A stretch of DNA of 64,000 nucleotides from CAJBVG01 sp943371235 (GCA_943371235.1 CALRTZ010000003.1:40380-104379); one strand, 5' to 3'. Positions 25,396 through 33,374 are shown, counted from the stretch's first letter. Program-made: numbers and translations. The notes: generated by a model from the letters alone, not told the origin.

Positions 25396-27204
25396 CTACT
25401 GTCCTACTTGTTTCTTCTTCTGATTTCTTTCAATCTCAGTTAAGTAAATTTTACGCAAGCGCATCGATTGTGGAGTTACCTCTACGTACTCGTCTGCTTG
25501 TATGTATTCCATTGCTTCTTCTAAAGAGAATTTAATCGCTGGAGCAATACGAGTTGCATCGTCTTTACTTGTAGTACGGAAGTTGGTTAATTGTTTACCT
25601 TCTGTAATGTTCACGGTCATGTCGGTTTCTCTACTGTTTTCGCCGATAATCATTCCTTGGTACACTTCTTCACCTGGGTTCACAAAAAATCTTCCTCTGT
25701 CTTGTAATTTATCTATACGGTACGCAGTTGCACTACCTTTGTCCATCGAAATTAATACACCACTCATACGTTGTGGGATATCACCTTTCCAAGGCTCGTA
25801 TGCTTTAAATCTGTGTGCCATAATCGCTTCGCCGGCAGTAGCGGTTAATACGTTGTTACGTAAACCAATAATACCACGAGCTGGAATTTCGAATTCTAAA
25901 TGTTGTAAATCACCTTTTGGTTCCATTACTAATAAATCACCTTTACGTTGAGTTACGAGTTCAATTACTTTACCCGAAACTTCTGCAGGCACGTCAACAA
26001 TTAGGGTTTCTACCGGTTCGCATTTTACACCATCAATAACTTTGATGATTACTTGCGGTTGTCCTACTTGCATTTCGTAGCCTTCTCTACGCATGGTTTC
26101 AATTAATACTGATAAATGGAGAATACCACGACCGTATACTAAGTATGCATCTGGTGAACCCGCTTCTTCTACACGAAGTGCCAAGTTCTTTTCCATCTCT
26201 TTCATTAAACGTTCGCGCAAATGGCGTGATGTTACGAATTTACCTTCTTTACCAAAGAATGGGGAGTTATTAATGGTGAACAACATGTTCATGGTTGGTT
26301 CATCAATTTTAATAACTGCTAATTGCTCTGGATTTTCAAAATCTGCAATAGTATCGCCAATTTCAAATCCTTCAATACCTACTACTGCACAAATATCACC
26401 GTTATGTACTTCTTCCACTCTAATTTTACCTAGACCTTCAAACGTATATAATTCTTTAATTCTTGACTTTACTATTTTACCATCTTTCTTCATTAAAGAA
26501 ACTGGCATGTTCTCTTTTATCGTACCACGTGCAACTCTACCAATGGCAATACGACCTACGAAAGATGAATAATCTAACGAGGTAATCTGCATTTGCAAAG
26601 TTCCAGGGTTTTCTACTGGCTCTGGTATGAATTCTAATACAGCATCTAACAATGGAGTAATGTCTTCTGTTATTTGCGTATAATCTGTACTCATCCATCC
26701 TTGTTTAGATGAACCGTAAATAGAAGGGAAGTCTAATTGATCTTCTGTAGCTTCTAAGTTGAAGAACAATTCGAAAATAGATTCCTGAACTTCCTCCGGG
26801 CGACAGTTTTCTTTATCAACCTTATTAATAACTACAATTGGCTTTAAGCCTAATGAAAGTGCTTTTTGAGTTACGAAACGAGTTTGAGGCATTGCACCTT
26901 CAAATGCATCTACTAACAACAAAACGCCATCGGCCATTTTCAATACACGTTCTACTTCACCGCCAAAGTCGGCGTGACCAGGAGTATCGATGATGTTGAT
27001 TTTATAGTCTTTATATTTTACTGAAACGTTTTTAGAAACGATGGTAATACCACGTTCACGTTCTAGGTCATTATTATCTAAAATTAAGTCTCCAGTCTCC
27101 TCGTTATCTCTAAAAAGGTTGGTTTGGTGTAAAATTTTGTCAACTAACGTTGTTTTTCCATGATCGACATGGGCAATAATTGCTATATTTCTTACTTTTT
27201 GCAT
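25396..27204 (-). CDS. typA: Ribosome-binding translational GTPase TypA/BipA
   Basis: 602 residues. TypA/BipA is an EF-G-like GTPase that binds the 70S ribosome and assists 50S assembly and stress or cold adaptation. The G domain motifs are G1 AHVDHGKTT (11-19), the switch region ERERGITI, G3 DTPGHADFGGEVER and G4 NKVDKENCRPEE. The later domains show GRGILHLSVLIETMRREG and the BipA-specific C-terminal region (QADEYVEVTPQSMRLRKIYL). Size and motif order are standard. It is transcribed alone, with a -7-like element at its start and a clear terminator. Confidence 0.97.
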   Translation of the reverse strand: MQKVRNIAIIAHVDHGKTTLVDKILHQTNLFRDNEETGDLILDNNDLERERGITIVSKNVSVKYKDYKINIIDTPGHADFGGEVERVLKMADGVLLLVDAFEGAMPQTRFVTQKALSLGLKPIVVINKVDKENCRPEEVQESIFELFFNLEATEDQLDFPSIYGSSKQGWMSTDYTQITEDITPLLDAVLEFIPEPVENPGTLQMQITSLDYSSFVGRIAIGRVARGTIKENMPVSLMKKDGKIVKSRIKELYTFEGLGKIRVEEVHNGDICAVVGIEGFEIGDTIADFENPEQLAVIKIDEPTMNMLFTINNSPFFGKEGKFVTSRHLRERLMKEMEKNLALRVEEAGSPDAYLVYGRGILHLSVLIETMRREGYEMQVGQPQVIIKVIDGVKCEPVETLIVDVPAEVSGKVIELVTQRKGDLLVMEPKGDLQHLEFEIPARGIIGLRNNVLTATAGEAIMAHRFKAYEPWKGDIPQRMSGVLISMDKGSATAYRIDKLQDRGRFFVNPGEEVYQGMIIGENSRETDMTVNITEGKQLTNFRTTSKDDATRIAPAIKFSLEEAMEYIQADEYVEVTPQSMRLRKIYLTEIERNQKKKQVGQ

Positions 27205-27211
27205 GATGCCG

Positions 27212-27219
27212 CAAAGGTA
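27212..27219 (-). promoter_or_regulatory. Candidate -7 promoter element for typA
   Basis: On the minus strand TACCTTTG fits TAnnTTTG and ends 7 bases before the typA ATG, which would give an almost leaderless mRNA. The expected -33 position falls inside the GTGCTAG word repeat, and no TTG is seen at standard spacing. Confidence 0.45.
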
Positions 27220-27227
27220 GTAAATAA

Positions 27228-27261
27228 TGTGCTAGTTTGCTAATGTGCTAGTGTGCTAGTG
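27228..27261. repeat. GTGCTAG word repeat upstream of typA
   Basis: Three to four degenerate copies of GTGCTAG(TT)TGCTAAT in tandem, the reverse complement of the TAGCACAC family at 8270-8304. It occupies the space between typA and the MBL-fold hydrolase gene. Confidence 0.65.
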
Positions 27262-27297
27262 GAGGGCAAGCACAGTGCATATACAATAAATTTGTGC

Positions 27298-27978
27298 TTA
27301 AATGGCTAATGAGGAGCCTATATCCAATAAATGTAGGGTTTTGTTTCTTAATTTAAATTTGTGGATGGCTTCTTCATGGTTAATTTTGATGTAGCCAAAG
27401 GTATCAAAGTGCATTCCTACAATCTCTTTGCACTGAATAAAGTCGGATGCGAGGATGGCATCGTCAACATCCATGGTAAAATTATCGCCAATGGGTAAAA
27501 TGGCAAGATCGGGGCGCCAGTACTCGCCAATAAGCTTCATGTCTTGGTTGAGGGCAGTATCTCCAGCGTAATAGATACGCTTCCCATCCACTTCTAAGAG
27601 GTATCCTGCCGCTACTCCACCATAGCTACCATCGGGCAGCGAATTAGAATGCGCAGCGAATACCATTTTCAACTTGCCGAAGGTAAAATTCCAAGAACCA
27701 CCAATGTTCATAGGGTGTACTTTTTCTATGCCTTGCTTTTTTGCCCACTCGGTTAGTTCCCAAGAACTAATAAGCACCGCATTCGTTCTTTTGGCTATCG
27801 ATAATAAATCGGCAATATGATCTAAATGTCCGTGCGATTGAACGATGTAGTCGGCATCGATTTTAGTGATGTCAATGTGTTTCGCGAGTTCGTTTCCAGA
27901 AATAAATGGATCGAACAGTATTTTCGAGTTTGATGTTTCTAAGAGGAAGCAGGAATGGCCGAGGAAGGTTAGGTTCAT
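27298..27978 (-). CDS. Metal-dependent hydrolase, MBL fold (UPF0173/YtkL-like)
   Basis: 226 residues of the metallo-beta-lactamase superfamily. It begins with the strand MNLTFLGHSCFLLET and has the metal-binding SHGHLDHIADLL near 48-60. GDTALNQDMKLIGEY supplies an Asp ligand and GMHFDTFGYI a late His. This layout fits the UPF0173 group of putative metal-dependent hydrolases (UlaG/YtkL-like), whose substrates are mostly unknown. It stands between typA and the Y1 transposase unit. The left inverted repeat of that unit begins 14 bases upstream of its start codon, so insertion may have reshaped its promoter. Confidence 0.85.
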   Translation of the reverse strand: MNLTFLGHSCFLLETSNSKILFDPFISGNELAKHIDITKIDADYIVQSHGHLDHIADLLSIAKRTNAVLISSWELTEWAKKQGIEKVHPMNIGGSWNFTFGKLKMVFAAHSNSLPDGSYGGVAAGYLLEVDGKRIYYAGDTALNQDMKLIGEYWRPDLAILPIGDNFTMDVDDAILASDFIQCKEIVGMHFDTFGYIKINHEEAIHKFKLRNKTLHLLDIGSSLAI

Positions 27979-27991
27979 GGTTGGGGGTTTA

Positions 27992-28019
27992 TTTCACGCA
28001 AAGGGGCAAAGGAGCAAAG
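27992..28019. repeat. Left outer inverted repeat of the Y1 transposase unit
   Basis: TTTCACGCAAAG followed by GCAAAG-type 8-base words. Its reverse complement, with one extra word, is at 28782-28817, so the two bracket about 760 bases containing REP-like hairpins and the transposase gene. Confidence 0.75.
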
Positions 28020-28061
28020 TTTATTAGTTTAAATATAGCAAGAATTTTCATTGTTGCACAT

Positions 28062-28151
28062 GCCCGAAGGGCTTAACTAGCTAACTATGGGCGCTGCGCA
28101 GCAAGCCCATAGTTACAAAAAGCTGACGCCGACAGAGAGCCCGTAGGGCTC
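28062..28151. repeat. REP-like hairpin cluster upstream of the Y1 transposase
   Basis: Three GC-rich palindromes stand in a row: GCCC-GAA-GGGC (28062-28072); AACTATGGGC (28083-28092) pairing with GCCCATAGTT (28105-28114) and enclosing a second palindrome GCTGCGCAGC; and GAGCCC-GTA-GGGCTC (28137-28151). Such hairpins are the expected substrates of REP-associated Y1 transposases. Confidence 0.75.
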
Positions 28152-28211
28152 AACAATCGCCACTTGACAAAAAACGTATACACTTGATATTTGCAAAAAA
28201 AGAATATTGTT

Positions 28212-28664
28212 ATGGGGAGTTATTGTTATTTGTACTACCACATTGTTATGGTAGTTGATAAAAGGGAAAATGTAATTACTGAAGAGAACGAGCAGAGTTT
28301 ATACAATTATATTGGAGCATTTTTCAGAAATAAGAAATCACATTTGGAATGTATCAATGGAACTGAAAATCATTTGCATTTGCTGGTTCGCATTCATCAA
28401 TCGTTTTCAATTGCTGACTTAATGCGCGATTTAAAAGTTGCGACCAATAAATTTATCAAGGAAAACAAACTCTTTCCAAAATTCAAAAAATGGCAAAATG
28501 GTTATGCAGCATTTTCGGTTACGTCTTATATGGCCGATAGATTAAAAAAATATATACAGGATCAAAAAATACATCATAAAAAAACAAAATTCACAAATGA
28601 ATTTATCGGAATATTAAACAAACATGAAATCGAATTTAATCCGAATGAATTATTCGATAATTAA
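28212..28664 (+). CDS. IS200/REP-associated (Y1) transposase
   Basis: 150 residues from ATG 28212 (a TTG seven codons upstream is the alternative). This is a Y1_Tnp/HUH protein: strand one begins GSYCYLYYHIVMVVDKRENV, the metal-binding ENHLHLLV holds H54 and H56, and KKYIQDQ provides the expected catalytic tyrosine Y114, with Q118 four residues on as in IS200/IS605 TnpA. WQNGYAAFSV is also conserved in the family. There is no tnpB. It is the only protein gene in a unit of hairpins bounded by inverted repeats, which is the layout of REP-associated transposases (RAYTs). The gene looks intact. Confidence 0.88.
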   Translation: MGSYCYLYYHIVMVVDKRENVITEENEQSLYNYIGAFFRNKKSHLECINGTENHLHLLVRIHQSFSIADLMRDLKVATNKFIKENKLFPKFKKWQNGYAAFSVTSYMADRLKKYIQDQKIHHKKTKFTNEFIGILNKHEIEFNPNELFDN

Positions 28665-28689
28665 TTTCGATATTTTATATTAATATTTC

Positions 28690-28775
28690 CGATATATCAT
28701 TTCCATTAAACGATATATCATTTCCATTATCCGATAGCTGGCGCTATCGGCTAGGGAGTTCAGTCCTTCGGACTG
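28690..28775. repeat. Downstream repeats and hairpins of the Y1 transposase unit
   Basis: Two near-identical direct copies of GATATATCATTTCCATTA (28690-28729) are followed by CCGATAGC-TGGC-GCTATCGG (28731-28750) and CAGTCC-TTC-GGACTG (28761-28775). With the upstream hairpins they frame the transposase gene on both sides. Confidence 0.75.
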
Positions 28776-28781
28776 GGGGGG

Positions 28782-28817
28782 CTTTGCTCCTTTGCTACTT
28801 TGCCTCTTTGCGTGAAA
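28782..28817. repeat. Right outer inverted repeat of the Y1 transposase unit
   Basis: Reverse complement of the left repeat (27992-28019) with one additional 8-base CTTTGCTC-type word. It ends in GCGTGAAA, 4 bases from the stop codon of the DUF2461 gene, and may also serve as that gene's transcript end. Confidence 0.75.
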
Positions 28818-28821
28818 CAAT

Positions 28822-29484
28822 CTATTTCTCTGTGGCAGCTTCCAAAAACGAAATCAATGGTTGCATGGCTACAATGGCATCGGCGATTTTTTTGGCGATG
28901 GTTTTTTCTTGCAACTCTGCATCGCTGATGGAATGGAATGCAGTGAAACTTTTCAGTTTTAGCAATTCGATATCTGGATGATCTTTGGGATAATCTTTGG
29001 GTGATGTTTTTAATTTATCTTCTTCACTTAATCCTTCGTAATATTTTTTGAATGTTTTCGAGTTTAATATTTTCTTTAACTCTGCTCCGTTGTAATCAAT
29101 TTCTTGACGAATCATTTTTAAGGTTTCAGCAGGTGGCATCCAAAAACCTCCGCCAATAAAACTTGCATTAGGTTGTATGTGTAAATAAAAACCGGGTCCT
29201 TCTACTCCTTTTACTTTGGTTGAAATAGGAATTCCGAAATTTAATTTATAAGGATCTTTATTTTTAGAAAAACGAACATCTCTGTAAATTCTCATCACCG
29301 ATTTTGCAGCGTTCACCTCTTTGTACCCAGCATCAAACTTACTTAAGTGTTTCAACACTTCTTCTACTAATGAAACTACATTTTCCTTCGCCACATCGTA
29401 TTCATGCTTGTGCTCTGCGAACCATTCGCGGTTGTTGTTTTTCTTTAAGTTGATGAGGAAGGCAAGGGTGGGTTTGTGTATCAT
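28822..29484 (-). CDS. DUF2461 / TIGR02453-family protein
   Basis: About 220 residues. The family is widespread and uncharacterised. Conserved landmarks are FLINLKKNNNREWFAEHKHEYD near the start, SVMRIYRDVRFSKNKDPYKLNFGI in the middle (a basic patch with invariant R, F and K residues), GPGFYLHIQP and GGGFWMPPAETL, and a late LLKLKSFTAFHSI. The frame stays open eight codons upstream into a TGTACATT repeat. The ATG at 29484 (MIHKPTLAFL) is preferred because family members begin there. It is a single gene next to the transposase unit. Confidence 0.85.
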   Translation of the reverse strand: MIHKPTLAFLINLKKNNNREWFAEHKHEYDVAKENVVSLVEEVLKHLSKFDAGYKEVNAAKSVMRIYRDVRFSKNKDPYKLNFGIPISTKVKGVEGPGFYLHIQPNASFIGGGFWMPPAETLKMIRQEIDYNGAELKKILNSKTFKKYYEGLSEEDKLKTSPKDYPKDHPDIELLKLKSFTAFHSISDAELQEKTIAKKIADAIVAMQPLISFLEAATEK

Positions 29485-29485
29485 A

Positions 29486-29622
29486 ATTGTACGCTGTATG
29501 TTGTACATTGTACATTGTACAGCGTACAGTAAATGAGTTATTGAGTTATTGAGTTATTATGTTATTGGGCGACATAGTGCAAGTACTATTCACTAGTCAC
29601 CAGTCACTATTCACTATACTTA
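29486..29622. repeat. Three stacked word repeats between DUF2461 and the respiratory cluster
   Basis: From left to right: a TGTACATTGTAC array (29486-29529) related to 23615-23674; four copies of GAGTTATT (29533-29562); and CACTAGTCACCAGTCACTATT words (29590-29622), also seen at 59335-59357. The last cluster touches the stop codon of the DUF983 gene and may end the long respiratory transcript. Confidence 0.7.
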
Positions 29623-29963
29623 GGTGCAAACAGGTAAAGCAAAATCATTCTTCCGTATCTAAAATTGAAACGCGAAGTGGCAAGTACTCCCGTAACAATT
29701 ACCGTAATGTACACCCAGGTATCTGGATTGTGTGCAAGTATGTAAGTGGAAACACCAAGAATCACGCTAATTGCAACACTCAGTGCATAGCCAATATACA
29801 TTGCTCCCCAAAAGAAACCGATCTCTAACTCGTAACGCAAATTGCATTTTGGGCAATACGTATACATCGCTTTAAAATCTTTGCTAAATGCGCCGTGTTT
29901 GTACACTTCGCCTTCTTGGCAACGTGGGCATTTGCATGCGATTAATGATCCGAGTTTACTCAT
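29607..29963 (-). CDS. DUF983 membrane protein
   Basis: 118 residues from the ATG at 29963 (MSKLGSLIACKCPRC). The frame runs upstream another 46 codons, but those come largely from a TTCACAATTCAC-type tandem repeat and are rejected. A zinc-ribbon-like pair, CPRC near 13-16 and CPKC near 36-39, precedes two membrane helices (about 49-70 and 76-95). DUF983 proteins are regular members of cytochrome oxidase clusters in Bacteroidota and Alphaproteobacteria, with a suspected part in oxidase assembly. This is the last gene of the cluster. Confidence 0.85.
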   Translation of the reverse strand: MSKLGSLIACKCPRCQEGEVYKHGAFSKDFKAMYTYCPKCNLRYELEIGFFWGAMYIGYALSVAISVILGVSTYILAHNPDTWVYITVIVTGVLATSRFNFRYGRMILLYLFAPKYSE

Positions 29964-30000
29964 GTGAATTGTGAATTGTGAGTTGTGAATTGTGAATTGA
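29962..30000. repeat. TTGTGAA tandem word repeat
   Basis: Five degenerate copies of the 7-base word TTGTGAA lie immediately upstream of the DUF983 start codon. The same word array is at 25239-25264, 32651-32668, 48434-48470 and 48776-48793. Confidence 0.75.
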
Positions 30001-30034
30001 AGCAAGGCTTTTGCGAACTTCAAACATATACTAA

Positions 30035-30310
30035 TTAGTTGAGTATAATTTTTTCGTCTTTTACGTCGACTTTGGTTTTTACGCGGTATTTTTTGTACCA
30101 CAATACTCCGAGTACTGCTACTAATAAATAAGGTGCAGCAAGTAAATATAAAATACCATCGTTTAATCCTTTACCCGCATTACTTTGTCCGCCTTTAATA
30201 GACGACTCTACGGCAGCTTTACACATGGGGCATTGCGCTGCGGCATTAAAACTAATGCTCGTAAACAATACAATGCTCAATACAAAAATAATTTTTTTCA
30301 ATGTTTTCAT
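30035..30310 (-). CDS. Small exported membrane protein with CxxC
   Basis: 91 residues. An N-terminal signal or membrane segment (about 5-25) ends in AAAQCPMCKAAVESS, so a CPMC pair lies just after the likely cleavage site on the periplasmic side. A second helix (about 50-70, LYLLAAPYLLVAVLGVLWY) is followed by a Lys-rich cytoplasmic tail. Proteins of this shape follow the DUF420 gene in many Bacteroidota oxidase clusters, so copper or thiol handling during oxidase assembly is plausible. No function is established. Confidence 0.7.
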   Translation of the reverse strand: MKTLKKIIFVLSIVLFTSISFNAAAQCPMCKAAVESSIKGGQSNAGKGLNDGILYLLAAPYLLVAVLGVLWYKKYRVKTKVDVKDEKIILN

Positions 30311-30326
30311 CTTTATAAAATTTAGA

Positions 30327-30857
30327 TTAAAACGTATAGTATGGCGATATCATTAAATACACAATAACACCTGTAACAGTTACATACAACCAAATAGGGA
30401 ATGCAAATTTTACCAACTTTCTGTGTTTCTCTACTTGCATTTGCAAGCCTCTATGGAAACTCAATAATATTAATGGCAACACGCCTGCTGCTAAAATAAT
30501 ATGTGATATTAAAATGGTATAATACACATACCTCATTGCACCTGTGCCTCCGTAAGTAGTTTCTTTTACAAAATAATGAAACAAGATGTACGACACTAAA
30601 AACACCGACGATAATATAAACGTAAGGATGTTTAATTTTTTATGTGCCGAAATGTTTTTCTTTCTAATTTGATTTAGAGAAAGCAATAACAACAAACTGC
30701 ATAAACCATTTATAAGTGCGTTTAATTTCGGCAAGAAAAAAACGAAACTTGGCGTTTCAATAGTTACAGGAATAATTTTGCGGTTTAAAATAACCACCAC
30801 TAAAAAAACAAAAATGGATATTCCTGTTACGAATCTAAATATAAATCTGTCGGTCAT
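30327..30857 (-). CDS. DUF420 membrane protein (CtaM-like oxidase assembly factor)
   Basis: 176 residues with five or so membrane helices (LPKLNALINGLCSLLLLLS, ILTFILSSVFLVSYILFHYF, YYTILISHIILAAGVLPLILL and others). The motif SAHKKLN and the conserved histidines in FHYF, ISHI and KHRK match the DUF420 family. The family member CtaM is required for maturation of heme-copper oxidases in Staphylococcus. Its place in the oxidase cluster supports that role here by analogy. Confidence 0.85.
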   Translation of the reverse strand: MTDRFIFRFVTGISIFVFLVVVILNRKIIPVTIETPSFVFFLPKLNALINGLCSLLLLLSLNQIRKKNISAHKKLNILTFILSSVFLVSYILFHYFVKETTYGGTGAMRYVYYTILISHIILAAGVLPLILLSFHRGLQMQVEKHRKLVKFAFPIWLYVTVTGVIVYLMISPYYTF

Positions 30858-30947
30858 GTTATAGTATTGAGTATCGAGTAGTGAGTATCGGGTAGTGAGA
30901 TAGGTTGCCTAATCTCGATACTCGATACCATTTACTCGCTACTTGCG
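30858..30947. repeat. GAGTATCG/CGATACTC hairpin-forming word repeat
   Basis: Words GTAGTGAGTATCGGGTAG run in one direction (about 30860-30903) and their complements (CTCGATACTCGATACC, CTCGCTAC) in the other (30912-30945), giving a long imperfect hairpin directly upstream of the DUF420 gene. Nothing coding is seen. Confidence 0.7.
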
Positions 30948-31031
30948 TTTTTTATTTTCTCCTGATATTTCTACTTACTAATAAGTTAATTTATCAATAA
31001 TATGTTTTAATTTCTCTTGCTTAATTTATCG

Positions 31032-31565
31032 TCAAATTTTTAAGTCGAAGCGGCCTTGCGTTATTACAACTTTTGAAGGATTAATACTAGTATTAATTGG
31101 TGAAACCTCAAACGTTCCAGATATAATACCATTAATCGTGTCTAATTTCAAAATTTCAATAAAACCAACTGCATATGAATCTGGAGTTTCGTACATAGCT
31201 TCAGTCGTTAAATATATTGCCTTAATATTTTTGTTGAAATAATATTTACCTGGTTGAAAAATTTGACCATCTTTTGATTGTAAAAAAATAGAGCCCCAAT
31301 AATTATTCCCCCCTCCCCTTTCGCATTCAATTGAAATTCCCCCATTCTTATAATTAGCTGAGTGACTCACCTTTGGAGTTGGATACCAAAACGCCCCATT
31401 CATTTTACACCCAAAAGTTCTCGCTCCTATGGAAGTAATAGCTGGTAACAAGGTGTCAGATTTATACTTAGGCTCAGGTAGTTTATAATTGCATGAATCT
31501 AAAGTGAAATTTAAGCACATTGCTACTACTATAATTGTTAATATGAATATACTTGCTTTGTTCAT
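31032..31565 (-). CDS. DUF6252-like lipoprotein inside the respiratory cluster
   Basis: 177 residues with a lipoprotein-like signal (hydrophobic run 4-22, Cys near 25). The FGCKMNGAFWYPTPK opening and the KLDTINGIISGTFEV...VVITQGRFDLKI ending are typical of DUF6252-like proteins and match the lipoprotein at 18555-19142. It has no obvious link with respiration and is set off on both sides by repeat-rich spacers, unlike the tightly packed oxidase genes around it. It may be an insertion. Function unknown. Confidence 0.75.
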   Translation of the reverse strand: MNKASIFILTIIVVAMCLNFTLDSCNYKLPEPKYKSDTLLPAITSIGARTFGCKMNGAFWYPTPKVSHSANYKNGGISIECERGGGNNYWGSIFLQSKDGQIFQPGKYYFNKNIKAIYLTTEAMYETPDSYAVGFIEILKLDTINGIISGTFEVSPINTSINPSKVVITQGRFDLKI

Positions 31566-31618
31566 TTACGCATTTGCATAACTTGTCCCGATTTTTCGGG
31601 ATTTACTCATTGGCACAT
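31566..31618. repeat. TGCAAATG words with embedded TCCCGA hairpin
   Basis: The palindrome TCCCGA-TTTT-TCGGGA (about 31583-31598) sits between CATTTGCAT-type words. An almost identical arrangement in the opposite orientation is found at 62669-62720, upstream of the S9 peptidase. This is a dispersed repeat with a conserved hairpin core. Confidence 0.75.
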
Positions 31619-32290
31619 TTATTTTCTTTTTTTCTTTTCTCCTGCGATTTCTTCTTTCAACAACACTTTCAATTCGTCGATGAGTGTATCTACTGCACCT
31701 GCAGAGGTGCCATCATAAAAACCACGAATTCTGTTTTGTTGATCTACCAAAACAAAAAGTTCTGTATGTATAAAATCATCCGGACCACCGTCGCCTTGTA
31801 ATGCGCTTACGAGGTAACCTTCTCTCGCGATTCTATACAGTTCTTTTTTATCACCGGTTAACAAATGCCATTTGTTTTTAATGGCACCGTATTCTTCTGC
31901 ATATCTAAATAAAACAGGCACCGAATCTGCTTCGGGGTTTACGGTATGCGAAAGAATTACAACGTTTTTTACGGTTTTAATTTTCTCTTGAACTCGCTTT
32001 AATTGGGAACTCATTTTAGGGCAAATTGTTTCGCAATCCACAAAAAAGAAGTCTACAATTTTGATGTTTCCTTTTAATGTTTCTGAGCTAACAGTTTCGC
32101 CGTATTGGTTCGTAAATGAGAAATTGCCAGTGTTGTGGTACACGGTGTCTCCTGCTTCTTCATAGCGTTCACCATAAATTGGTAGTGGCTTAAAATGATT
32201 TGTTCCGGATCTGAGTAGAAAAAACCCAACAACCGGAACAATCAGTATGCAGAAGAGGATAATTAATGTTTTTAGTCCTCTAGTATTCAT
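31619..32290 (-). CDS. SCO1/SenC-family copper chaperone
   Basis: 223 residues with one N-terminal membrane anchor (about 7-26) and a thioredoxin-like domain. The copper site is complete: VDCETICP gives C86 and C90 (CxxxC), and FIHTELF gives H175. SCO proteins deliver copper to the CuA site of oxidase subunit II or keep its cysteines reduced. It follows the subunit IV gene by 9 bases and so belongs to the oxidase assembly set. The C-terminus is Lys-rich. Confidence 0.93.
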   Translation of the reverse strand: MNTRGLKTLIILFCILIVPVVGFFLLRSGTNHFKPLPIYGERYEEAGDTVYHNTGNFSFTNQYGETVSSETLKGNIKIVDFFFVDCETICPKMSSQLKRVQEKIKTVKNVVILSHTVNPEADSVPVLFRYAEEYGAIKNKWHLLTGDKKELYRIAREGYLVSALQGDGGPDDFIHTELFVLVDQQNRIRGFYDGTSAGAVDTLIDELKVLLKEEIAGEKKKRK

Positions 32291-32299
32291 AATATTTAT

Positions 32300-32641
32300 T
32301 TATAGACGAATATTCATCCAATAGTTTCCTTCGTACAACATCCAAATCACAAAAAAGATGATAAAAGTAGTAGGTACAAGAATTGAGTATATTAATCCTA
32401 CTTTTTCAAATTTCAAGTGCATGAAATATGCTACAATGTAAAATGCTTTTAATAATGTTAAGGCGATGTATAAAACATTACCTAAACCCTGACCCATTAT
32501 TCCTTTTGGTATAAATACCAAGGCAATAATAAATTCGATGGTAGTAATGCCTAGTAAAATCCAGAACACCGACCAGATTTTTTTCTTCGTCATGCTTGCG
32601 TGCTCTTCGTGATGTGCTGCTGCGCTATGGTTGTCTGACAT
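32300..32641 (-). CDS. Cytochrome c oxidase subunit IV (caa3-type)
   Basis: 113 residues. A His/Glu-rich N-terminus (HSAAAHHEEHASMTKKK) precedes three membrane helices (about 25-45, 53-75, 82-105), with MHLKFEKVGLIYSI between helices two and three. This matches the small prokaryotic subunit IV family of caa3 oxidases. It lies 37 bases after subunit III, and a short TTGTGAA repeat occupies that gap. Confidence 0.88.
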   Translation of the reverse strand: MSDNHSAAAHHEEHASMTKKKIWSVFWILLGITTIEFIIALVFIPKGIMGQGLGNVLYIALTLLKAFYIVAYFMHLKFEKVGLIYSILVPTTFIIFFVIWMLYEGNYWMNIRL

Positions 32642-32678
32642 AATTTTAAATTGTGAATTGTGAATTGTAAATGGTTAA

Positions 32679-33362
32679 TTAAACTAGGTAGAAGAAGGTA
32701 AATACGAATACCCAAACTAAATCTACAAAGTGCCAGTATAAACCAACTTTCTCGATCATATCATAATGTCCGCGGCGCTCGTAAGTACCACCTAATACAT
32801 TTATTAATATGATGATGTTGATGACCACACCAGAGAACACGTGAAAACCGTGGAAACCAGTAATGGTAAAGAACAAGTTAGTAAAGTTAGTAGAGGCTAC
32901 TGTACCATCTGCGTTTAAGAACGGATTTCTACCCCACCAAGCACCTTCGTGGTGTAAGTGAGTCCATTCCCAAGCTTGGCAACCTAAGAACAATAAACCA
33001 CCAATTACGGTCCATACCATCCATTTTGCTACTTCCGCTTTTGCTTTACGATGGCCAGCTTCTACAGCTAATACCATGGTTACAGAGCTCATGATCAAAA
33101 TGAAGGTCATGATACCTACGAACACCAAGGGTGCACCGTGTGCAATACCTGGAGCCGATTGAAATACTACGTCTGGATCTGGCCAAGAAGTGCTACTGAA
33201 GCGTAATGCTCCGTAAGCAATTAGCAAGGCAGAAAATGTGAATGCATCCGAAAGGAGGAAGAACCACATCATCATTTTTCCATACTCTACATTGAAAGGT
33301 GATCTACCACCATTCCAAGGGGTCGATTTGATCTCGTCTAATTGAGAAGTGTTCGTCGTCAT
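32679..33362 (-). CDS. Cytochrome c oxidase subunit III (first of two)
   Basis: 227 residues with seven membrane segments typical of heme-copper oxidase subunit III. Recognisable landmarks are KMMMWFFLLSDAFTFSALL near the start, GFHGFHVFSGVVINIIIL and the final GLYWHFVDLVWVFVF. It overlaps nothing and is 12 bases from the second, shorter subunit III gene. Two adjacent subunit III genes, one long and one short, are usual in Bacteroidota oxidase clusters. Confidence 0.92.
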   Translation of the reverse strand: MTTNTSQLDEIKSTPWNGGRSPFNVEYGKMMMWFFLLSDAFTFSALLIAYGALRFSSTSWPDPDVVFQSAPGIAHGAPLVFVGIMTFILIMSSVTMVLAVEAGHRKAKAEVAKWMVWTVIGGLLFLGCQAWEWTHLHHEGAWWGRNPFLNADGTVASTNFTNLFFTITGFHGFHVFSGVVINIIILINVLGGTYERRGHYDMIEKVGLYWHFVDLVWVFVFTFFYLV

Positions 33363-33374
33363 GTTGTATATAGA

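Noticed and set aside
29607..30101. Long form of the DUF983 protein
   Set aside because: The first 46 codons are a basic stretch plus the TTCACAA repeat, and the family starts at the zinc-ribbon region shortly after the ATG at 29963.
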